NCBI RefSeq assembly: GCF_013204845.1
Contig: NZ_JABMKY010000005.1
Coordinates: 62,001 to 126,000, forward strand
DNA from: Paenibacillus qinlingensis
GTDB lineage: Bacteria; Bacillota; Bacilli; Paenibacillales; NBRC-103111
Direction: 5' to 3'
DNA: 64,000 nt
The notes under the pieces were generated by a model that was not told where the DNA came from, did not search any database, and saw nothing but the letters and a program-made list of their open reading frames with translations. Numbering within the stretch: the stretch's first letter is position 1; every line of letters starts with the position of its first letter. Shown here in pieces: positions 8,905 through 17,553 of the stretch. Position numbers and translations under genes: made by a program.

Positions 8905-10059
8905 ATGAGTGGTATCGCTTTGGAATTCAAGCAAGTAAGCAAAAATTACGGTGCGGGAATTGTCCTGGAGAACTTTAATCTAACGGTTCCCAAGGAACGA
9001 ATCGTAACAATTATTGGTCCTTCTGGATGTGGGAAAACGACGATTCTCAAGATGATCAATCGTTTGATCGAACCCGAGGCGGGGCAAATTTTACTAGAGG
9101 GGAAGGATATTGGAGCGCTCGATCCGGTTGAACTAAGAAGGAATATCGGATACGTGATTCAGCAGATTGGCCTTTTTCCGCACATGACCATTGAGGAGAA
9201 TATTTCCATCGTTCCCAGGTTGAAAGGTGAGTCGAAAAAACAACTTGTTGCTCGTACGGAAGAGCTTCTTGAACTTATTGGACTAGACCCTACTTTGTTT
9301 CGCAAAAGATACCCGCATGAATTAAGTGGAGGACAGCAGCAACGAATTGGTGTTGCTAGGGCACTTGCAGCAAATCCATCCATCATTTTGATGGATGAGC
9401 CTTTTAGCGCACTAGATCCGATAAGTCGTCTCCAATTGCAGAAGGAACTGATACATCTTAATAAACATGTGAAAAAGACGATTGTTTTCGTTACGCATGA
9501 CATCGATGAAGCGCTGAAGATCGCTGATCAAATTATCGTGCTCAAAGAAGGCAAAGTCGTTCAGGCTGCAACGCCAGAGGAGTTATTAAAACAACCTGCA
9601 TCAGCATTTGTTCGTGAATTCGTAGGGCAAGAGAAATTCCAACCCGTGGTAGCTGAACGGACTGTCGTCAGTGTTATGAATAATAGGGAGAATATTCTCT
9701 CTGTAAGACCAGATGTAGGCATCTCAGAAGCATTGCGTCAACTTCAAGATAACCAGGTGAGAGACATCATCGTAACCTGTTCGGAGAATAAATTCCTTGG
9801 TGTTGTGGGCATTGATGATCTCAGTCAGGGAGTCGTTAGTGAGGCGAACAGTTCCATAACAAGAGTTGCTGATATTATGCGAACGGACGTACCTAGTATT
9901 GGCGAACATTCACCGATAGCGCAAGTATTCAGCCTTTTGAACAACTATCACATTGTGCCAGTTGTGGATGAAGCGCAGCGTTTGCTTGGAGCCATAACAC
10001 AAACAAGCTTTATTAAAGCGATAGCCCATTCAGCTGAAAGAAAAGAGGTGATTGCATGA
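8905..10059 (+). CDS. ABC transporter ATPase with CBS pair, osmoprotectant type (candidate EgtV)
   Basis: ATP-binding subunit of the OpuCA/ProV family, about 384 residues. The Walker A GPSGCGKTT, the signature LSGGQQQRIGVARAL and the Walker B IILMDEP are all visible. The C-terminal third holds two CBS domains (about nt 9670-10030), common in quaternary-amine importers. The start at 8905 is preferred to the ATG at 8887, which overlaps the leader T-run; GGATGGAG precedes 8905. It overlaps the permease by 4 nt. Quaternary ammonium compounds are the general substrates of the family. The downstream catabolic genes point to ergothioneine, a trimethylated histidine betaine, as in the EgtUV transporter of Streptococcus. 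The family call is certain; the substrate is an inference. Confidence 0.9.
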   Translation: MSGIALEFKQVSKNYGAGIVLENFNLTVPKERIVTIIGPSGCGKTTILKMINRLIEPEAGQILLEGKDIGALDPVELRRNIGYVIQQIGLFPHMTIEENISIVPRLKGESKKQLVARTEELLELIGLDPTLFRKRYPHELSGGQQQRIGVARALAANPSIILMDEPFSALDPISRLQLQKELIHLNKHVKKTIVFVTHDIDEALKIADQIIVLKEGKVVQAATPEELLKQPASAFVREFVGQEKFQPVVAERTVVSVMNNRENILSVRPDVGISEALRQLQDNQVRDIIVTCSENKFLGVVGIDDLSQGVVSEANSSITRVADIMRTDVPSIGEHSPIAQVFSLLNNYHIVPVVDEAQRLLGAITQTSFIKAIAHSAERKEVIA

Positions 10060-10706
10060 ATCAATTTTGGAATACGGTGCAGGCCGATTGGCCTAAGATT
10101 GTGCAGAAGACAGGTGAGCACATCGAATTGTCCCTTATTTCAGTCATCATTGCTTGCCTCATTGCTATTCCCTTTGGCATCTATCTTACGGCACACAAGC
10201 GATTAGCAAATGGGGTAATCACGGTTGTGTCAGTAATACAAACGATTCCAAGTTTAGCGTTATTCGGATTTATGATCCCGTTAGTTGGCATTGGTACGAA
10301 GCCGGCGATAATAGCTTTAACCTTATACGCTTTGCTCCCTATTTTACAAAACACCTATGTAGGAGTATCGAGTGTGACACCATCTTTAATTGAAGCGGGT
10401 ACAGGGATGGGGATGACTCGGTGGCAAATTCTGTGGATGGTTCAATTACCTATCGCGCGAAGCTTCATCATGGCAGGCGTTCGTTTAGTAGCCGTACAAA
10501 CCATCAGCTTAGCTACAATTGCAACCTATATAGCCGCAGGAGGTTTAGGGGACATCATTACACGTGGGATTGCCATGATCAACACAAACACCATCTTGGA
10601 AGGTGCCATTCCGGTATCGTTGCTAGTCATTATCGTTAACTTATCACTTCTGGGATTAAATCGTTTATTAACGCCGAAAGGCTTGCGTCATCAAACCAAA
10701 ATATAA
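10056..10706 (+). CDS. Osmoprotectant-type ABC permease (candidate EgtU membrane part)
   Basis: A 216-residue OpuCB/OpuCD-like inner-membrane permease with about five to six transmembrane segments. It has the conserved LYALLPILQNTYVGV stretch and the EAA-like loop SLIEAGTGMGMTRWQILWMV, followed by the typical AGGLGDIITRGI. Start and stop overlap with the ATPase gene (ATGA), showing translational coupling. In some EgtU and OpuC homologues the permease and binding domain are fused; here they are two genes 27 nt apart. It forms the channel of the presumed ergothioneine importer. Confidence 0.9.
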   Translation: MNQFWNTVQADWPKIVQKTGEHIELSLISVIIACLIAIPFGIYLTAHKRLANGVITVVSVIQTIPSLALFGFMIPLVGIGTKPAIIALTLYALLPILQNTYVGVSSVTPSLIEAGTGMGMTRWQILWMVQLPIARSFIMAGVRLVAVQTISLATIATYIAAGGLGDIITRGIAMINTNTILEGAIPVSLLVIIVNLSLLGLNRLLTPKGLRHQTKI

Positions 10707-10733
10707 CAGGTACAGCGAAAGGGGAACATTTCA

Positions 10734-11675
10734 ATGAAATTCTTAGAACAACAATCAGGCAAAAAGCAAGGGTATTGGTTGCACAAAGTGGTAACGATCG
10801 GGGTAGCCATCGTTTTAACAGCGGCTCTTGCCGGATGCTCCAAATCAGCCTCGAGCTCTTCGGATACGATTAAAATCGCCACCAAAGGTTTTGCGGAGTC
10901 TGACATTTTGGCAAATGCGCTTAAACTATTAATTGAAAATGACACCAAACTTAAAACAGATGTCACCAAACTTGATAACTCACTTTTATGGAGTGCAGTG
11001 AAAGAAAACAAAGTGGATACGTACGTGGAATATACAGGGACAGCACTGATCAACATTCTTAAAGCTGAAGCAGAATTTGATCCACAGAAAGCTTATGACA
11101 AAGTCAAAAAGGACTTGAAAGAAAAAAATCAGATCACAGTTCTTGATCCAATTGGTTTTAATAATACTTACGCTTTCGGGTTACGTAAAGAACAAGCGGA
11201 GAAATTTGGCATTAAAACAACCTCACAGCTTGCTGCAAAATCAGGTGAACTCACCTTCGGAGCAAGTGAAGAATTCATCAACCGCCCCGATGCATGGCCG
11301 CCAATTCTAAAAACGTACAATCCCAAGTTCAAAGAGATTAAAACGATTCAGAATCCGGGCCTTGCTTACCAAGCGATCGATCAAAAGTTAATTGACTCTA
11401 TGATTCTATACACGACAGATAGCCAAATTACGGTGAAACCTATTGTTGTACTGGAAGATGATAAACACGTGTTCTTACCCTACTATGCGGTTCCATTAGT
11501 ACGTGATGCTGTCCTGAAAGATCACCCTGAACTGACAACTGTCTTGAATAAGCTTGCTGGCAAAATTACAGATGCGGAGATGCAGAAATTAAATAGTGAA
11601 GTTGAATTGAAACAAAGACCTGCGCTGGATGTAGCCAAAGAATGGTTGCTCTCCAAAGATTTAATCAAAAAATAA
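10734..11675 (+). CDS. Osmoprotectant-type substrate-binding lipoprotein (candidate EgtU binding part)
   Basis: A 313-residue OpuAC/OpuCC-family glycine-betaine-type binding protein. The signal peptide ends in the lipobox LAGC (Cys near residue 34), then the domain opens with IKIATKGFAESDILANAL and carries the family's VDTYVEYTGTALINIL strand. The C-terminal part (PYYAVPLVRDAVLKDHPEL) also fits. AAAGGGG precedes the ATG. It should capture a quaternary amine outside the membrane. Genetic context argues for ergothioneine, but the residues that would bind its thioimidazole ring cannot be assigned without an alignment. Confidence 0.88.
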   Translation: MKFLEQQSGKKQGYWLHKVVTIGVAIVLTAALAGCSKSASSSSDTIKIATKGFAESDILANALKLLIENDTKLKTDVTKLDNSLLWSAVKENKVDTYVEYTGTALINILKAEAEFDPQKAYDKVKKDLKEKNQITVLDPIGFNNTYAFGLRKEQAEKFGIKTTSQLAAKSGELTFGASEEFINRPDAWPPILKTYNPKFKEIKTIQNPGLAYQAIDQKLIDSMILYTTDSQITVKPIVVLEDDKHVFLPYYAVPLVRDAVLKDHPELTTVLNKLAGKITDAEMQKLNSEVELKQRPALDVAKEWLLSKDLIKK

Positions 11676-11706
11676 ACGAAATTCCAATAAAAGGAGCGTA
11701 ACGAAA

Positions 11707-13065
11707 ATGAGCAAAGTAAAACGGCAAATGGCGCTTGGCGCGATGATGTACTTTCCTGCTGGAGAACATATCTCTAGTTGGCGACACCCGAAAGCTGAAG
11801 CAGAAGGACTGCTTGATTTTAATTATTATAAACGGATTGTGCAGACGGCAGAGCGTGGAAAGTTTGATATGTTCTTTTATGCCGACGAGCTGTATGTCTG
11901 GGATCGGTTTGAATCAGGTATCAGCCATTCTAACAGTATCCGTCCGGAGCCGTTTTCACTCTTATCTGCGTTGTCTGTTGTGACGGAACATATCGGTTTG
12001 GCCGCTACAATTTCTACTACATATAACGAGCCATATCACATTGCAAGAAAGTTAGCTACACTGGATTATTTGAGTAATGGTCGAGCCGCATGGAATATTG
12101 TAACTTCCCAGACGGATGAAGAGGCTAGAAATTTTGGTAAAGAGAAGCATTTGCAGCATGCTTTGCGATACGAACGAGCCAGTGAGTTTGTCGATGTGAC
12201 CCAAGGCTTGTGGGATAGCTGGGAAGACGATGCTTTACTTTTTGACAAAGCTAGCGGGTATTTCGCAGATAAAGATAAGCTGCATAATCTTGACTATAAA
12301 GGAAAAGACTTTTCGGTTCGTGGTCCATTAAACGTTACAAGACCGCCCCAAGGACACCCCGTTCTGATTCAAGCAGGTGCGTCGGAGGCAGGGAAGGAGC
12401 TTGCTGCAGCCAAAGCGGAGGTCGTTTTCGCGCCGGGTTCAACTTTTGCTCCCGGTGGTTTGCTTCAAGATGGTCAGCGGTTATATGAAGATATAAAAGG
12501 AAGAATGGTCAAATACAATAGGCACAGAGATGAATTGAAGATTCTGCCTGGTGTCATGCCTATTATCGGGAGAACAGAGTCAGAAGCCAAAGAACAGTTA
12601 GCGATTATTGAGGAGCTAACCCCTCAGCAGTTAGGGCTGGATTTGCTATCACACTATCTAGGTCAGGATATTTCGTCTTACCCATTAGACGAACCATTGC
12701 CATTCTTGCCAGAGATTGATGGCTTCAATCAAAGTAAGAGCGGTCTCGAGCGTATTCGCGAGATTCTTAAGCAAGAAACGTTAACACTTCGTCAATTGTA
12801 CCAGCGAATTACGAACAAACGAGGTATTGCCGGAACGCCGGAACAAATTGCCGATCATCTGGAAGAGTGGTTTATTCATGGAGCGGCTGACGGTTTTAAT
12901 ATCGCGTTTCCACATTTACCAGGAAGTCTCGATGACTTTGTAGATTTGGTTATTCCAGAACTGCAGCGCAGAGGGTTGTTCCGTACCGAATACACCGGAA
13001 GAACGCTGCGAGATCATTTATATTTACAACGGCCTGCTAATCGATTTCAATCAGTACGAGTTTAA
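11707..13065 (+). CDS. LLM-class flavin-dependent monooxygenase (NtaA/SnaA/DszA family)
   Basis: A 452-residue TIM-barrel flavin monooxygenase of the group that includes nitrilotriacetate, pristinamycin and dibenzothiophene-sulfone monooxygenases. These use reduced FMN supplied by a separate reductase. Typical blocks are GKFDMFFYADEL near the start, PFSLLSALSVVTEHIGLAATIST, YHIARKLATLDYLSNGRAAWN, and the C-terminal GAADGFNIAFPHLPG. AAAAGGAG precedes the ATG. It lies between the binding protein and the second DUF427 gene, all in one direction. No step in the known five-enzyme ergothioneine route needs it, so it may handle an oxidised ergothioneine, the sulfur product or an accessory substrate. 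This role is conjecture. Confidence 0.85.
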   Translation: MSKVKRQMALGAMMYFPAGEHISSWRHPKAEAEGLLDFNYYKRIVQTAERGKFDMFFYADELYVWDRFESGISHSNSIRPEPFSLLSALSVVTEHIGLAATISTTYNEPYHIARKLATLDYLSNGRAAWNIVTSQTDEEARNFGKEKHLQHALRYERASEFVDVTQGLWDSWEDDALLFDKASGYFADKDKLHNLDYKGKDFSVRGPLNVTRPPQGHPVLIQAGASEAGKELAAAKAEVVFAPGSTFAPGGLLQDGQRLYEDIKGRMVKYNRHRDELKILPGVMPIIGRTESEAKEQLAIIEELTPQQLGLDLLSHYLGQDISSYPLDEPLPFLPEIDGFNQSKSGLERIREILKQETLTLRQLYQRITNKRGIAGTPEQIADHLEEWFIHGAADGFNIAFPHLPGSLDDFVDLVIPELQRRGLFRTEYTGRTLRDHLYLQRPANRFQSVRV

Positions 13066-13079
13066 GGAGAGGGAAATAA

Positions 13080-13904
13080 ATGTCACATGTTGATCCGCAG
13101 TGGTCTTTAAGAGACGGTAACCGCACAGGATGGCAGATTCGCGCAGAGGTTAGTCCGAGATGGATCCGGGTGATCTTCAGAGGCGTAACGGTTGCTGATA
13201 GCAAGCAAGTACTCGTTGTTACGGAAACAGGGAAGCTGCCGGTTTATTACTTCCCTCGTTCCGATGTTCGTACTGAACTTCTGACAGTAGCGGTGCATAG
13301 CGAAGAACACGTAAATAAAGGAAAAGCCGCTTACTGGGATATCCAAATTGGTGACCAAACGATTGAACGGGCTGCTTGGAGTTACTCAGATCCAAGCTCT
13401 GAAAGCAGCTTCCTCAAGGACTATGTTTCCTTCGTTTGGAAGAAGGCTGATGCTTGGTTCGAGGAGGAAGAAGAGATATTCGTGCATGCACGAGATCCCT
13501 ATTCTCGAATCGATGCAATCCAAAGCTCTCGACACATTCAGGTGATTGTGGGAGGAGAGGTTGTGGCTGATAGTCATCGTCCCGTTATCCTCTACGAAAC
13601 TGGACTTACACCACGGTATTATTTGCCGAAGGAAGAGATAAGACTTGAGCTATTTACCGCTTCGGATAGCGTGACTCGCTGCCCTTACAAGGGAATTGCT
13701 TCCTATTGGTCGGCAACGCTTGGCGGGAGAACGTTCAAAGATGTGGCTTGGAGTTACGCGGAAGCTCTTCCTGAGGTTCATGAAATAGCGGGCTTACTTA
13801 GCTTCTATAACGAAGAGGTGGATGCGCTGCTCGTGGATGGTAAGAAGTGGTCCCTTGAAGAAAATGACCGACTTCCTTATAAGCAAATTGCCCCTCAATT
13901 ATGA
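13080..13904 (+). CDS. Tandem DUF427 protein, second copy
   Basis: 274 residues with two DUF427 units and the same block order as the protein at 7797: WIRVIFRG, DSK, VYYFPRSDVR, KGKAAYWDIQIG in the first unit; HIQVIVGGEVVADSH, RYYLPKEEIR, CPYKGIASYWSATLGG in the second. The EEEEIFVHARDPYSRIDAIQSSRHIQ linker is almost the same in both paralogues. The Shine-Dalgarno AAGGAGAGGG overlaps the stop codon of the monooxygenase gene, so translation is probably coupled. Function unknown. Co-transcription with the transporter, monooxygenase and hydantoin-type enzymes suggests it acts in that pathway. Confidence 0.85.
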   Translation: MSHVDPQWSLRDGNRTGWQIRAEVSPRWIRVIFRGVTVADSKQVLVVTETGKLPVYYFPRSDVRTELLTVAVHSEEHVNKGKAAYWDIQIGDQTIERAAWSYSDPSSESSFLKDYVSFVWKKADAWFEEEEEIFVHARDPYSRIDAIQSSRHIQVIVGGEVVADSHRPVILYETGLTPRYYLPKEEIRLELFTASDSVTRCPYKGIASYWSATLGGRTFKDVAWSYAEALPEVHEIAGLLSFYNEEVDALLVDGKKWSLEENDRLPYKQIAPQL

Positions 13905-13940
13905 TCGTTTTTGAGAACTCACAGAGTAGGAGTGCAAGTG

Positions 13941-14858
13941 ATGTCCGAGCATAAATCTGCAATCGCAGGGTTGTTCGCTGTAGCCATAATTTGGGGTGTT
14001 ACTTATGTATTAAGCGCTTATTTGCTTCGTGCTTTCTCACCCGTATTGTTGTCTTTCTTACGAATTTGTGTAACAGGTGTTTTGTTATTGGCTGTATCTC
14101 GGACTCAAGTTATCCAGCAACCGACAAGGAGGGAATGGCTGTTGTTGCTTGGGTCTGCCGTCTTTTTTACATTGATCCAGCAGCCATTGTATTTTATCGG
14201 CCTTCAATTTTCTACAGCTGCTAATGCGTCTTTGATTTATGCAGTGGCGCCCATAGCAACACTTTTCTTAGAAGCTATTTTTCTGAGAACACGATTTAGT
14301 TGGTTGAAGGTTGCTGGAGCTTTACTTGGCTTTTTGGGTGTCATGGTAATTGTTACTTTCAATGGACAGTCGTTGAAAGTTTCCATAGGTGACGTGTATC
14401 TGCTTATTGCAATGCTTGGTTTTTCGATCAGTGTGTTGTTTACACCTCATTTATCCAAAAGAATGTCACCTTTTTCAATCTCGTTGTATTCCACGTTGGT
14501 TGGAGGTGTGCTAATGATGCCTCTTGTCGCAGGTGAAAGTCTGATTGGACAACTCAAGATACATGGAGATCCATTCATGTGGTCATTGCTAGCTGCAGGC
14601 GGGCTTCTAAATGTCCTGGCAGGATTGTGGTGAATTCGAGGCGTAGCCATCGTGGGACCAGGAACGGCGTCCTTATTTAATAATTTACCACCATTCATTG
14701 CCATATTAACTGGTTTTTTATTTCTCGGCGATGACGTTCATTGGACGCAGATAAGCGGTGGTATTTGCATCTTACTGGGTGTGTTTATATCTAATAAATC
14801 GTTGGTCAAGCGAAATCGGCTGAAGCCCGAATTTCAAGGGAATTCAGACAGCATATAA
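13941..14858 (+). pseudogene. EamA/DMT-family transporter interrupted by an in-frame TGA
   Basis: A roughly 305-residue, ten-helix drug/metabolite exporter reading frame. The ATG at 13941 has TAGGAGT upstream. The first 231 codons end ...VLAGLW and meet TGA at 14631-14633. The same frame then continues without a shift as IRGVAIVGPGTASLFNNLPP, which is the conserved second EamA repeat, to the stop at 14856-14858. A single base change from TGG (Trp) would explain the stop. The gene is therefore either a recent nonsense pseudogene or a sequencing error. EamA exporters commonly carry amino acids or metabolites; here export of a pathway product is conceivable. Confidence 0.8.
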
Positions 14859-14893
14859 TCGAAATATCTACTCCACATGGAAGAGGTTATGGC

Positions 14894-16264
14894 ATGATGC
14901 TTGATTTAATTATAAGAGGCAATATCGTTATGGAAAATGAAGTTTTATATGGAGAAATTGGTGTCAAAGAAGGCAAAATTGACAGGATTGCCGCAGTCGG
15001 TCAGCTGCAAGCACGAAGTGTACAAGATTTTGGTCAATGTCTCATCTTTCCGGGTATGATCGATGCGCATGTGCACTGTTTCAGCAATCCGCAGGAAGGA
15101 TTTACGACGACTTCGGCCTCGGCTGCAGTTGGTGGGTTAACGACGATTCTAGATATGCCTTATGATCTGCCAGAGCCGATTCACAGCGTCGTTCAGTTTC
15201 AGAAAAAAGTTCAAAGGTTAGAGCAAGAAGCGCTGATCGATATTGGATTATGGGCAACCATTGCGAAAACGGAAGGGACTCCGCAGATTGGTCCATTAGC
15301 TGAAGCGGGAGCCATAGCCTTTAAAATGTCTACGTTCGAGACCGATCCCTATCGGTTTCCTCTCATACCGGATTCAGAAATAATGAAGGCAATGACGTTA
15401 ATACGACAAACTGGCCTTAGAGCTGCATTTCATGCAGAAAACGATGACATCATAAAAAGTCTTACTGAAGCTTACCAGCAAGAGGGACGTGTGGATCCCA
15501 GAGCGCATATGGAAACAAGACCTCCGGTTACGGAAACAAGTGCCGTGCTGAAGCTCATGGAGTTTGCCTATTGGACGGGGGTTAAGCTGCATATTGTCCA
15601 TGTCAGTCATCCAAGGACAATTGATCTCATTCAGATATTTAAGGGGATGCTAGTCGATGTGACATCCGAAACGTGCTATCCCTATTTACTTCTCGATGTT
15701 CATGATTTGGAGAAATTTGGACCCAAAGCCAAAAATAATCCTCCGCTTCGGCTCCCTGAAGATGCGGCAGGAATGCGGGAGCATCAGCTCCTAGGAAATA
15801 TTGATCTTATTACTTCTGATCATGCGCCTTGGGGGGCAGATAAGAAAAATAATGGCAGTCAGAACATCTTTCACGCGGCATCTGGTATGCCTGGGGTGGA
15901 AATCATCGTTCCCTTATTGTTTGAATGGGCCGTGATGAATAGGGGGATTTCACCTGTTGTGTTTGCCAAATGGTTGTCACAGCATCCTGCTGAAATTTTT
16001 CAAATTCATGGGAAGGGTAAAATCGCAGGCGGCTATGATGCGGATTTTACCGTGATTGATCCTAACCAGACGTGGACGATTGATGAGCATGCTTTTAGAT
16101 CCCATTCGAAGTTATCGCCTTTTCATCAACGCGAGGTTCAAGGGAGAGTGGTGCAAACCATTGTTCGTGGAACAACGGTTTATGATGGGCATGAAATAAA
16201 AGTAAAGCCTGGTTTTGGTCGGTTTATCGCTGGCTCTGCCGTGAAGAAGGAGGTTTTCCTATGA
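14894..16264 (+). CDS. Dihydropyrimidinase/hydantoinase-family amidohydrolase (candidate hydantoin-5-propionate hydrolase)
   Basis: A 456-residue metal-dependent cyclic amidase of the dihydropyrimidinase/allantoinase group. The metal-site motifs are visible: DAHVHC near residue 56, the candidate carboxylated lysine in AFKMSTFE, FHAEN, LHIVHVSHP and the catalytic Asp in SDHAPW. In the five-step ergothioneine pathway described in vitro for Paenibacillus and others, such an enzyme opens hydantoin-5-propionate to N-carbamoyl-glutamate. It overlaps the next gene by 4 nt (ATGA), the expected partner carbamoylase. An allantoinase or general hydantoinase role is the alternative, but the neighbouring HAL-like and urocanase-like genes favour the ergothioneine route. 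Confidence 0.85.
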   Translation: MMLDLIIRGNIVMENEVLYGEIGVKEGKIDRIAAVGQLQARSVQDFGQCLIFPGMIDAHVHCFSNPQEGFTTTSASAAVGGLTTILDMPYDLPEPIHSVVQFQKKVQRLEQEALIDIGLWATIAKTEGTPQIGPLAEAGAIAFKMSTFETDPYRFPLIPDSEIMKAMTLIRQTGLRAAFHAENDDIIKSLTEAYQQEGRVDPRAHMETRPPVTETSAVLKLMEFAYWTGVKLHIVHVSHPRTIDLIQIFKGMLVDVTSETCYPYLLLDVHDLEKFGPKAKNNPPLRLPEDAAGMREHQLLGNIDLITSDHAPWGADKKNNGSQNIFHAASGMPGVEIIVPLLFEWAVMNRGISPVVFAKWLSQHPAEIFQIHGKGKIAGGYDADFTVIDPNQTWTIDEHAFRSHSKLSPFHQREVQGRVVQTIVRGTTVYDGHEIKVKPGFGRFIAGSAVKKEVFL

Positions 16265-17520
16265 TAGAGCTGCACCCTACACAACCCAGCAAAGAACGAA
16301 TTACGGATGATATTCAACAACTCGCCGCTTTCGTTGATTCTAGCAAACCAGGATGGACGCGCAGACCCTTTACTTCTTGGTATGAACAAGGAAGAGAGTG
16401 GTTGAAACAGCAGATGCAGAACTTAGGCATGGATGTGAGGTATGATGCGGCATCCAACTTAATTGGCACATTACCGGGTAGCGATAATTCGCTTAAGCCG
16501 ATTCTCATTGGGTCTCATACCGATACAGTGACCGGCGGAGGTCGATTTGATGGCATAATCGGTGTCGTAGCCGGTTTGGAGCTAGTTCGAGTTCTGCAAA
16601 AGGTGGGAATCCAATTAAGGCATCCATTAGAAGTGGTTGATTTCACGGCCGAGGAGCCTAGCGAATTTGGTATTTCAACAATAGGAAGCAGAGGCATGGT
16701 AAATAATTTATCCGAGGAAATGCTGCTGAGACAAGATCCTAACGGATTGGTACTCAAGGAAGCCATTCATCGGGCAGGCGGCCAGCCTGAACGTCTATCT
16801 CAGTTTGCTCGTAAATCTGGCGATGTTGCTTTATACCTGGAGCTGCACATTGAACAAGGACCTGTTCTGGAACAATCCGATAAGAAATTAGGCGTTGTTA
16901 CTGGCATTGTAGGCATTCATCGTTATCGAGTTACCGTAGAGGGCATTTCAAATCACGCAGGAACGACACCAATGACAATGAGATGGGATGCGTTGACTGG
17001 CGCTTCGGAGCTCATTTTAGAACTGGAGTCGATAGCGAGAGCAACGTATTCGGAGCCAGTTGTAGGAACAATCGGAAAACTATATGTGGAACCCAATGCC
17101 TCCAATGTCATTCCGGGCAGGGTTGTTTTTGAGTTGGAAATAAGATCGCTTAACGTTGAAATTCTAGAACAAATGGTTGTTGTTTATAGGGAAAAAGCAA
17201 ATCGAATTGCAGAAGAACGAGGGGTTCATATCAGCTTTGACAGTTTGTCGAAATCAGAACCAATTCGTGTCGATACCGAAGTACAGCAGGTTATTCACGA
17301 AGCTTGTTCCGTTACAGCGTCAACGATCAGATTACCAAGTGGAGCAGGGCATGATGGCAATCAATTATCCCGTATTGCTCCCATTGGGATGATTTTCGTG
17401 CCGAGCAGAGACGGACGCAGTCATTGCCCCGAAGAATGGACGGACTATGAAGACGTTACGCTCGGTGTTCACGCGTTGATCCAATCTGTATTGGTATTTG
17501 ACCAAAAGCTAAATAGCTAA
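16261..17520 (+). CDS. M20-family N-carbamoyl-L-amino-acid hydrolase (candidate N-carbamoyl-glutamate amidohydrolase)
   Basis: A 419-residue zinc amidohydrolase of the allantoate amidohydrolase/L-carbamoylase/beta-ureidopropionase group. Motifs in order: GSHTDTVTGGGRFDGIIGV with His and Asp ligands, the catalytic-base pair in FTAEEPSEFG, YLELHIEQGPVLE, the dimerisation-domain GIVGIHRYRVTVEGISNHAG, and the C-terminal GAGHDGNQL and SHCPEEWT. It should release glutamate, CO2 and ammonia from N-carbamoyl-glutamate. Its start overlaps the stop of the hydantoinase gene, so the last two steps of the pathway are translationally coupled. Confidence 0.87.
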   Translation: MIELHPTQPSKERITDDIQQLAAFVDSSKPGWTRRPFTSWYEQGREWLKQQMQNLGMDVRYDAASNLIGTLPGSDNSLKPILIGSHTDTVTGGGRFDGIIGVVAGLELVRVLQKVGIQLRHPLEVVDFTAEEPSEFGISTIGSRGMVNNLSEEMLLRQDPNGLVLKEAIHRAGGQPERLSQFARKSGDVALYLELHIEQGPVLEQSDKKLGVVTGIVGIHRYRVTVEGISNHAGTTPMTMRWDALTGASELILELESIARATYSEPVVGTIGKLYVEPNASNVIPGRVVFELEIRSLNVEILEQMVVVYREKANRIAEERGVHISFDSLSKSEPIRVDTEVQQVIHEACSVTASTIRLPSGAGHDGNQLSRIAPIGMIFVPSRDGRSHCPEEWTDYEDVTLGVHALIQSVLVFDQKLNS

Positions 17521-17553
17521 TGCTCGTTACGTAATCGTGTGAAGGAAAGGAAG

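Noticed and set aside
8750-8905. T-box, SAM or guanidine riboswitch in the operon leader
   Set aside because: No T-box core, no ACGR loops and no other recognised consensus was found; only an attenuator-like structure can be supported.
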